From: Helicobacteraceae bacterium
GTDB taxonomy: Bacteria > Campylobacterota > Campylobacteria > Campylobacterales > Sulfurimonadaceae
NCBI GenBank assembly: GCA_015488855.1
Contig: WFMY01000209.1
Span: 1 to 6,999, forward strand
Direction: 5' to 3'
Length of the DNA: 6,999 nt
The position numbers and the translations under genes were made by a program. Below are positions 1-4,789 of this stretch, piece after piece. Under the pieces are notes generated by a model, which was not told where the DNA came from, searched no databases, and worked only from the letters and a program-made list of their open reading frames with translations. Position 1 is the first letter of the stretch, and each line of letters begins with the position of its first letter.

Positions 1-38
1 GAATGAATCTTCCTGTTCTTTAGCTTTTTTTGTCTCTT
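1..38 (-). other. Short stretch downstream of the transporter gene; possible ribosome binding site of a next minus-strand gene
   Basis: No gene can be called in these bases. On the minus strand the segment follows the transporter stop without any GC-rich hairpin or T-run, so there is no sign that transcription ends here. Bases 14 to 9 read AGGAAG on the minus strand. That would be correctly spaced for a start codon just beyond the left edge, so the operon may continue, but the start itself is not visible. Confidence 0.2.
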
Positions 39-1220
39 TTACCAAGACCTCTTTTTGTGAGCACTCAGAGCATAGTAAAGTATAAATCCATAACAGATAA
101 AACCTAAAGTATAGGCGTATTTTATAGAGCTTATATCTGCAATCTTACCAAAGGCTAGAGGGAGAACTGCTCCTCCAGCTATCCCCATGATAAGTAAAGC
201 ACTCCCTTGAGCTGTATGTTTACCTAAGCCATCAAGGGCAAGTGGCCAAATGCTAGGCCAGATGAGTGCATTTGAGAGTCCTAGTGTAGCCACAAAAAAT
301 AGGCTTAGTGCACCATAAGTATTGAGTATTCCAACTAAAAATAGCATTCCAAAGAGAGCAGAAAGTAGCAGTGCTTTTTCTTGAGAGAGAAACTTGGGTA
401 TCAAAAAGACCCCAAGAGTATAGCCTACAACCATAAAAACCATGGTGATAGAGGTAAACATAGTGTAATTTTGTAAACCTAAAGAAGCACCATAAAGACC
501 GATGGTGTCTCCAGCTATCACCTCTATGCCGACATAAAAAAATAGAGCTATTGCACCAAAAACAACTTGAGGATAAGCTAAGATATTTGTCCTCTTTTGT
601 GCATCATCTTGTTCAAAACTTATCTCTTTAAGATTTGAAAATTTCACAAGTCCTATAAGCCCAAAAAGGGTAATCGCCATGATGAGATAAGGAGTGATAA
701 GTCTTGAAGCAAGTGCATCTTTATCGAGTTGTGTGAGATGGCTTGTATCGAAACTATTGATATCTGAAAAGATAAGAGCTGTAAAGAGTAGAGGTACAAG
801 TACCCCTGCGGTTTTGTTAATGATACCCATGATGCTTATGCGTTTTGCAGCACTTTTTTTATCGCCCAAGGCTACTACAAAAGGATTTGAAGCAGTTTGG
901 AGTATGGTAAGACCAGAGCCAAGTGTAAAAAGGGCAGTTAAGAAAAGAGAATAGGTCGCATAAAGAGCTGCTGGGATGAAAAGAAGGGAGCCAACACTCA
1001 TGATAGCCAGACCCATCATCATCCCATTTTTGTAACCATAACGATTAAGCAAGTAAGACATTGGCAGTGCCATCACTACATAAGCAATATAAAAAGAAAA
1101 AGTCACAAACAAAGCTTCAAAATCACTAAGGTTTAAGATGAGTTTTAAAAAAGGGATGAGTGAACCATTGAGCCAAGTCACAAAACCAAATATAAAAAAT
1201 AGGATGCCAAGGATAATCAC
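39..1220 (-). CDS. FHS-family (FucP/GluP/NagP-like) sugar:proton symporter of the major facilitator superfamily
   Basis: This is a 393-residue inner-membrane protein, hydrophobic throughout, with about twelve helices. It would import a sugar together with protons. Family landmarks are FGFVTWLNGSLIPFLK in the first helix (11-26), LQTASNPFV (107-115), KRISIMGIINKTAG (126-139), Glu232 in YVGIEVIAGD, WPSIWPLALDGLGKHT (321-336) and QGSALLIMGIAGGAVLPL (338-355). These match the fucose/glucose/N-acetylglucosamine transporter family. The two acidic residues known in E. coli FucP (Asp46, Glu135) correspond by eye to Gly19 and Gln108. It is therefore closer to the NagP/GluP-like branch than to a fucose transporter. 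The start is GTG at 1220-1218 and overlaps the TGA of the upstream phosphatase gene by four bases; the next in-frame ATG is deep inside the protein. It is the last visible gene of the tgt operon. The exact sugar cannot be read from the sequence. Confidence 0.88.
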   Translation of the reverse strand: MIILGILFFIFGFVTWLNGSLIPFLKLILNLSDFEALFVTFSFYIAYVVMALPMSYLLNRYGYKNGMMMGLAIMSVGSLLFIPAALYATYSLFLTALFTLGSGLTILQTASNPFVVALGDKKSAAKRISIMGIINKTAGVLVPLLFTALIFSDINSFDTSHLTQLDKDALASRLITPYLIMAITLFGLIGLVKFSNLKEISFEQDDAQKRTNILAYPQVVFGAIALFFYVGIEVIAGDTIGLYGASLGLQNYTMFTSITMVFMVVGYTLGVFLIPKFLSQEKALLLSALFGMLFLVGILNTYGALSLFFVATLGLSNALIWPSIWPLALDGLGKHTAQGSALLIMGIAGGAVLPLAFGKIADISSIKYAYTLGFICYGFILYYALSAHKKRSW

Positions 1221-2044
1221 AAAGTAAAACCTTTGAGATAGTGTGCTACTGCATCCTCATCATTTGTAAATTCTGAGATGAAAGAAGCTTTCTTTTTAAG
1301 AGCATCTTGTGCGTTTGCAACTGCTACGGAGGTGTGTGCAAGTTCAAACATCCCAAGGTCGTTGAGATTGTCCCCAAAAACTGTGTAGTTTTTGAAGTCA
1401 AGTCCGAGATGCTCGTTAAGGGTGCTAAGTCCATGTGCTTTGTCTGCATCTTTATGCAAAAGTGTGAGGAAGTAGCAGTCCATGTAGGCTTCTGGTGCTA
1501 AGATATACTTGAGTTGCTCTTTAAAAACTTTGTGTAGTGCATCATAGAGTTCTTCAAGCTCTTTTTTCTCTCCCATATAGACTATTTTAAAGTTTTTTTC
1601 TTGTGCTTTTGGTGAGTCTATTTGCACTAAATTATCATCGTTTATGTAGCGTTGGAGAAGATTTTTTTGGTAGGTATTGCCATTGGTTGGAAAGACAAAT
1701 GTTTCGCTCTCAATAGATTCTTTTTCTAAGGCTAAGACAAAAGGGTAAAGTTTTAAACCCTCTGCAATTGCGATAATCTCATCACCCATGCTTTTACTAA
1801 TGAACTTCGCTTCAATGATGTTTTTGTTAGCATCAACAAGGAGTGAACCATCAAGTAAAACCATCGGGGCATTGAGGTTTAGCCCCTGCAACAACTGCTC
1901 TGCTTTTTGAAAGGTTCTCGCAGTTGCTATACCCATGGTATGATGCTCCGCCATTGTATTCCAAGTGTTTTTTGAAAACTCAGAGATGCTAAGATCGCTT
2001 CGTAAAAAAGTATGGTCAAGGTCTGTTATGAAGATTTGGTTCAT
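1217..2044 (-). CDS. Cof-type HAD-superfamily (subfamily IIB) phosphatase, probable sugar-phosphate phosphatase
   Basis: This is a 275-residue soluble protein with all four HAD motifs. Motif I is DLDHT with the nucleophile Asp8 and acid/base Asp10. Motif II is Thr41 in GIATART. Motif III is Lys202 in KDADKAHGL. Motif IV is GDNLNDLGM with Asp225 and Asp229 for magnesium. The roughly 150 residues between motifs II and III are the size of a C2B cap, and the TNDEDAVAHYL tail (260-270) is typical of the Cof group. Such enzymes dephosphorylate small phosphorylated metabolites, often sugar phosphates. Motif I has His11 where most members have Gly; DLDHT is also known from plant sucrose-phosphate phosphatases, but that does not fix the substrate. 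The ATG at 2044 overlaps the tgt stop as ATGA, with AAAGAG six bases upstream, and the stop overlaps the transporter start. Its place beside a sugar permease favours a sugar phosphate, which is inference. Confidence 0.88.
   Translation of the reverse strand: MNQIFITDLDHTFLRSDLSISEFSKNTWNTMAEHHTMGIATARTFQKAEQLLQGLNLNAPMVLLDGSLLVDANKNIIEAKFISKSMGDEIIAIAEGLKLYPFVLALEKESIESETFVFPTNGNTYQKNLLQRYINDDNLVQIDSPKAQEKNFKIVYMGEKKELEELYDALHKVFKEQLKYILAPEAYMDCYFLTLLHKDADKAHGLSTLNEHLGLDFKNYTVFGDNLNDLGMFELAHTSVAVANAQDALKKKASFISEFTNDEDAVAHYLKGFTL
1218..1235 (-). promoter_or_regulatory. Ribosome binding site and GTG start of the sugar transporter
   Basis: On the minus strand CAAAGG (1235-1230) lies nine bases before GTG (1220-1218). 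Together with the GTGA overlap with the upstream stop codon, this supports the GTG start and translational coupling. The site lies inside the end of the phosphatase gene. Confidence 0.55.
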
Positions 2045-3162
2045 TTTTGTCTCTTTAGGTAAAATTCTTTTTTAAACTCTACAAACTTGTCTGCAAGTAT
2101 AGCTTCTCTTACTTCACGCATGAGATTAAGGTAGTAGTGGAGGTTGTGGAGTGTTGCTAGACGAAAGTATGTAAGTTCTTTGGCACGAAAAAGATGGTTT
2201 AGATAGGCACGAGTATAGCGTTTACAAGTGAGGCATTGACACTCTTCATCTATTGGTAGGGGATCCTCTTTAAATTTCGCACCTTTTATATTTATGCGTC
2301 CAAAAGAGGTAAAAAGAGTTCCATTTCTTGCGTTACGAGTTGGCATAACGCAGTCAAACATATCGATGCCCCGTTCAATATTTTCTATGAGGTCTTCAGG
2401 CGTTCCAACTCCCATGAGGTAACGGGGTTTATCCTCTGGCATATATTGTGTGGTGTGTTCTACTGTATCGTACATCTCATTGTTGAGCTCCCCAACACTT
2501 AAACCCCCGATGGCAAACCCATCAAAATCCATAGCACATAACTCTGTTGCAGATTTTGTTCGAAAGGCTTTGTCCGTTCCACCTTGGATGATGGCAAAGA
2601 TGTTTTGTTCAGTGCAGATGCCCTTGGCTTGTTGCGTTCTAAAGTAGTCTATAGACTCTTGTGCCCAAACAGTAGTTCTCTCGATGCTCACTTTGATACG
2701 CTCTTGAGTAGCGGGTAGAGCGACAAGGTCATCAAGTATCATCATGATGTCTGAGCCAAGATTTGTTTGTATGTCTATCACTTTTTTTGGTGTGAAGAAG
2801 TGTTTGCTTCCATCTATATGAGAGCGAAACTCTATGCCATCTTTTTTTGGTTTTGAGATGTCACTAAGAGAAAATGCTTGAAAACCACCGCTATCCGTTA
2901 AAAAACTCTTAGGATAAGTGCTAAAGCCATGAAGTTTCCCCATCTTTGCTATGGTTTTATCCCCTGGTCTGAGGTAAGTGTGGTAAGTATTTGCAAGGAT
3001 GATGTCAGCGCCTAGAGTATCGAGAACATCTTCCATATCGAGAGATTTGACACTTCCTAAAGTCCCTACAGGCATAAAGACTGGGGTTTGGATGGTGGAG
3101 TGTGCTGTTACAATACTACAGGCACGAGCTTTGCCAGATGTTTTTTCTAAAGTAAATTTCAT
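2041..3162 (-). CDS. tgt: Queuine/preQ1 tRNA-ribosyltransferase (tRNA-guanine transglycosylase)
   Basis: This 373-residue cytoplasmic enzyme swaps guanine-34 for preQ1 in tRNAs with GUN anticodons (Asp, Asn, His, Tyr), the base-exchange step of queuosine synthesis. Length and residues fit the bacterial family. By comparison with the Zymomonas enzyme, Asp90 in TDSGGFQ is the general base, Asp144 binds the base, GGLSVGE (219-225) closes the pocket, and Asp270 in FDCVMPTRNAR is the nucleophile. Zinc is held by Cys308, Cys310, Cys313 and His339, all in register. Leu146 stands where Zymomonas has the pocket residue Cys158, in a LDDLVALPA stretch that I remember as usual for Campylobacterota. The ATG at 3162 has AGGA eleven bases upstream. 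It is the first gene of the operon with the HAD phosphatase and sugar transporter, and its TGA overlaps the next ATG. Confidence 0.97.
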   Translation of the reverse strand: MKFTLEKTSGKARACSIVTAHSTIQTPVFMPVGTLGSVKSLDMEDVLDTLGADIILANTYHTYLRPGDKTIAKMGKLHGFSTYPKSFLTDSGGFQAFSLSDISKPKKDGIEFRSHIDGSKHFFTPKKVIDIQTNLGSDIMMILDDLVALPATQERIKVSIERTTVWAQESIDYFRTQQAKGICTEQNIFAIIQGGTDKAFRTKSATELCAMDFDGFAIGGLSVGELNNEMYDTVEHTTQYMPEDKPRYLMGVGTPEDLIENIERGIDMFDCVMPTRNARNGTLFTSFGRINIKGAKFKEDPLPIDEECQCLTCKRYTRAYLNHLFRAKELTYFRLATLHNLHYYLNLMREVREAILADKFVEFKKEFYLKRQK

Positions 3163-3188
3163 ATTTATTAAAATCCTATGTTGTTTTT

Positions 3189-3217
3189 AAATTAAGAGCG
3201 GCTTCTACTATTGCCAA
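3189..3217 (-). promoter_or_regulatory. Candidate sigma-70 promoter of the tgt operon
   Basis: On the minus strand TTGGCA (3217-3212) and TAATTT (3194-3189) are 17 bases apart. Transcription would start near 3182, just ahead of the AGGA ribosome binding site at 3177-3174. The -35 box is good and the -10 box only fair. An alternative -10, TATCAT, lies at 3223-3218 on the same strand but has no matching -35. Confidence 0.35.
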
Positions 3218-3258
3218 ATGATAACGATTAGTGCGTTAAAAACAGTTGATGCAGTTTT

Positions 3259-3274
3259 CTTTTTTTAAAAAAAG
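3259..3274. repeat. Perfect 16-bp T7A7 palindrome
   Basis: The sequence is C, seven T, seven A, G, a perfect inverted repeat midway between the divergent promoters. It has no GC stem, so it is unlikely to be an intrinsic terminator. A T-tract next to an A-tract could affect DNA bending or serve as an upstream element. In A/T-rich DNA it could also be chance. Confidence 0.5.
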
Positions 3275-3347
3275 CCAAAATTCATTTAACATACAAGCCT
3301 TTATCTTATAAAGTTTGCTAAAAAAGAGGATGATGCTAAAGAATTTA

Positions 3348-3356
3348 TGTTAAAAT
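3348..3356 (+). promoter_or_regulatory. Candidate extended -10 promoter for the ybeY operon
   Basis: TGTTAAAAT fits the extended -10 pattern (TG, one base, then TAnnAT) and the Campylobacter-type consensus, in which the -35 is weak or missing. Transcription would start near 3363 and give a leader of about 37 bases before the ATG at 3400. A second candidate is TTTAAC (3285-3290), 16 bases, TATAAA (3307-3312). A perfect TATAAT also sits at 3409-3414, inside the leader ORF. Confidence 0.42.
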
Positions 3357-3388
3357 TCAAACAAAGAAATAAATCTTGTGAAAAAATT

Positions 3389-3402
3389 AGGAAAAATCTA
3401 TG
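3389..3402 (+). promoter_or_regulatory. Shine-Dalgarno site of the ybeY leader ORF
   Basis: AGGA at 3389-3392 is followed by seven bases and ATG at 3400-3402, close to ideal spacing. The ybeY ATG at 3441 has no such element: the 20 bases before it contain no purine-rich AGG or GAG core. The strong ribosome entry site therefore belongs to the leader ORF rather than to ybeY. Confidence 0.6.
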
Positions 3403-3444
3403 AAATTATATAATTTAACTAAGACTTTAAAAAGTTTTATATGA
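3400..3444 (+). CDS. 14-codon leader ORF translationally coupled to ybeY
   Basis: ATG at 3400 opens a frame of 14 codons (MKLYNLTKTLKSFI) ending in TGA at 3442-3444. The stop overlaps the ybeY ATG at 3441-3443, giving the four-base ATGA arrangement used for termination-reinitiation. Its own Shine-Dalgarno is well placed, whereas ybeY has none. Two A/T-rich inverted repeats lie inside it: a perfect 14-bp palindrome at 3403-3416 and a possible hairpin at 3421-3438 that ends two bases before the ybeY start. The peptide is basic and has no recognisable motif. I infer that its translation, rather than the peptide, is what matters. An older, frameshifted ybeY N-terminus is an alternative explanation. 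Confidence 0.45.
   Translation: MKLYNLTKTLKSFI
3421..3438 (+). promoter_or_regulatory. Possible RNA hairpin just before the ybeY start
   Basis: AAGACTTT (3421-3428) can pair with AAAGTTTT (3431-3438), with one G-U pair and the innermost T-A pair opened to give a four-base loop. It is short and A/U-rich, so weak on its own. Its position directly ahead of the ATG at 3441 means that ribosomes translating the leader ORF would melt it. Confidence 0.3.
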
Positions 3445-3860
3445 TTGAACTAATTAACAACACCTCTTTAGAAGTTAATAAGGTTTTTTTGAATGATATT
3501 GCTGTTTTTTTAAGTGAAAAATATATTGAATTATATATTGTTGATAAAGAAGAGATGCTAAGAATAAATCAAGAACAAAGAGCCGTAGCTAAAGAAACAG
3601 ATGTCCTAAGTTTTCCCTATGAAGAGATGCCAATGGCACCACTAGGTAGCATTGTTATCTGTGATGCATTTGTGTATGCTAAATCTCAAGAACTAAATCA
3701 TTCCCAAGATGATGAATTTGCTTTACTCTTTATTCATGGGATGCTTCATTTGCTAGGATTTGATCATGAAACTGATGATGGGGAGATGCGAAGCAAAGAA
3801 AACGAGCTTATTGCAAGATTTCATCTACCAAAAAGCTTAATAGTAAGAACACAAGGATAA
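3441..3860 (+). CDS. ybeY: YbeY, metal-dependent endoribonuclease for 16S rRNA maturation
   Basis: This 139-residue cytoplasmic protein is slightly shorter than the E. coli one. The defining zinc motif is present: His99, His103 and His109 in HGMLHLLGFDH. The conserved Arg47 in NQEQR, TDVLSFP (53-59), LGSIVIC (68-74) and a GEMRSKENELI helix (114-124) are also present. YbeY is known to process the 3' end of 16S rRNA and to take part in ribosome quality control with RNase R. The start at 3441 fits the usual YbeY N-terminus but has no Shine-Dalgarno of its own and overlaps the stop of a 14-codon leader ORF. The antiporter gene begins two bases after its stop. In E. coli ybeY lies in a ybeZ-ybeY-ybeX cluster; neither partner is next to it here. 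Confidence 0.96.
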   Translation: MIELINNTSLEVNKVFLNDIAVFLSEKYIELYIVDKEEMLRINQEQRAVAKETDVLSFPYEEMPMAPLGSIVICDAFVYAKSQELNHSQDDEFALLFIHGMLHLLGFDHETDDGEMRSKENELIARFHLPKSLIVRTQG

Positions 3861-3865
3861 TCGTG
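3853..3865 (+). promoter_or_regulatory. Ribosome binding site and GTG start of the cation antiporter
   Basis: AAGGA (3853-3857) lies in the last codons of ybeY, five bases before GTG at 3863-3865. The ybeY TAA (3858-3860) falls in this spacer, so a ribosome finishing ybeY is already at the next start. This site decides the GTG start, since no ATG lies nearby in frame. Confidence 0.75.
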
Positions 3866-4789
3866 GATTTTTTAATATTTTTTATAGCAATGGCAGCACT
3901 TGTTTATGGTGCAGATTTTATTATCAAAGAGTCAGAAAGAATAGCTCTTCATTTTCATATTTCTCACTTTGTAATAGGGGCTACTCTAGTAGCATTTGGG
4001 ACATCCCTACCCGAAATGGCTGCTTCTATGATGGCTGCAAGTGCCCACAAAAGCGATATGGCTGTTGCCAATGTTGTTGGTAGCGTGATTTTCAATATCA
4101 CTATGGTTCTGGGTATAGTGTTCCTCATAGCAAAAAAGATGAATCCGTCCCGTAACTTATTTGCAAAAGATAGTGCATGGGTCATTCTCCCTCTTGTTCT
4201 CTTTTTTATCATGATTCAAGATGGGGTTATAGGTCGTTTTGATGGGTTGCTCTTCATTTTCCTTATGGTTGCTTATCTGATGTTTTTATTTACTGATTCC
4301 AAAGAGGATTTAGAAGGTGAGATAGATGAATCCTTAGAAAAAACAAAATTTAATTGGTTTAGAACTATTCTCTTTCTTGGTTTAGGTTTTATGTTTACTA
4401 TTGGCGGTGCAAATTTTGTTATTGATAGCGGTACAAATATAGCAAGAGCATTTGGTATAAGTGAGTGGATTATCGGACTATTTTTTATCTCTTTGGGTAC
4501 ATCATTGCCAGAACTTGTGGTTTCTGTAGTTGCAGTCAAAAAAGGAAATGCTGAGATGAGTATTGGAAATATCATAGGATCGAATGTTGCGAATTTTTCT
4601 ATGGTTCTTGGTGCTTCATCGCTTATCAACCCCTTGAAGATTGATATGGTCTCATCTCAGTTTGATATGCTTATCATGGGTGGAGCTTCGCTAGCGCTTC
4701 TGTTCATACTTGCAAACAAGCTTTACAATAAAACAGCAGCAATCATACTCCTGATAATACTTGCCCTCTTTATTCAAAACTCTCTTTAG
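3863..4789 (+). CDS. Calcium/sodium (cation/proton) antiporter of the CaCA family, YrbG type
   Basis: This 308-residue inner-membrane protein is built from two inverted Na_Ca_ex repeats of about five helices each. The alpha-repeat signatures are clear. In the first half GTSLPE (46-51, Glu51) is followed by GSVIFN (73-78, Asn78). In the second half GTSLPE (212-217, Glu217) is followed by GSNVAN (239-244, Asn244). These glutamates and polar residues line the ion sites in solved exchangers such as NCX_Mj. An acidic cytoplasmic-type linker (146-160, rich in Asp and Glu) separates the halves. The protein would export Ca2+ in exchange for Na+ or H+; which counter-ion is used cannot be told from the sequence. 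The first repeat has Val75 where GSN is usual. The gene starts with GTG and is coupled to ybeY. Its TAG overlaps the stop of murJ on the other strand. Confidence 0.93.
   Translation: MDFLIFFIAMAALVYGADFIIKESERIALHFHISHFVIGATLVAFGTSLPEMAASMMAASAHKSDMAVANVVGSVIFNITMVLGIVFLIAKKMNPSRNLFAKDSAWVILPLVLFFIMIQDGVIGRFDGLLFIFLMVAYLMFLFTDSKEDLEGEIDESLEKTKFNWFRTILFLGLGFMFTIGGANFVIDSGTNIARAFGISEWIIGLFFISLGTSLPELVVSVVAVKKGNAEMSIGNIIGSNVANFSMVLGASSLINPLKIDMVSSQFDMLIMGGASLALLFILANKLYNKTAAIILLIILALFIQNSL

Larger units (their letters stand above)
3163..3440. other. Divergent intergenic region between tgt and ybeY
   Basis: This region of 278 A/T-rich bases holds the outgoing promoter of the tgt operon on its left side and that of ybeY on its right side. 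It also holds a T7A7 palindrome near the middle and the leader ORF that runs into ybeY. A plus-strand frame is open from 3290 to 3403 and reads like protein, but it has no convincing start. I see no tRNA-like fold, riboswitch or GC-rich terminator. Confidence 0.6.

Noticed and set aside
694..954. Plus-strand open frame of 86 codons inside the transporter gene
   Set aside because: It is antisense to a strongly conserved membrane-protein gene, has no ribosome binding site and resembles no family; it is a by-product of the real frame.
2450..2647. Plus-strand open frame of 65 codons opposite tgt
   Set aside because: It lies wholly antisense to conserved Tgt core motifs and has no start signal.
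2999..3190. Plus-strand open frame over the tgt start and promoter region
   Set aside because: Most of it is antisense to the Tgt N-terminus and would cross the tgt promoter; no upstream ribosome binding site and no family likeness.
3241..3259. Short inverted repeat AAAAC...GTTTT upstream of ybeY
   Set aside because: A five-base A/T-rich stem with a ten-base loop is expected by chance at this base composition.
3259..3274. T7A7 palindrome as an intrinsic terminator
   Set aside because: There is no GC stem, and it lies upstream of both flanking genes, where no transcript needs to end.
3330..3353. Seven-codon peptide from tandem ATG codons after AAGAGG (MMLKNLC)
   Set aside because: The purine run touches the first ATG and is three bases from the second, too close for normal initiation. 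It would also lie upstream of the best ybeY promoter candidate.
4273..4629. Minus-strand open frame of 118 codons inside the antiporter gene
   Set aside because: It is antisense to the second Na_Ca_ex repeat. The length reflects codon bias of the real gene, and the product has no recognisable motif.
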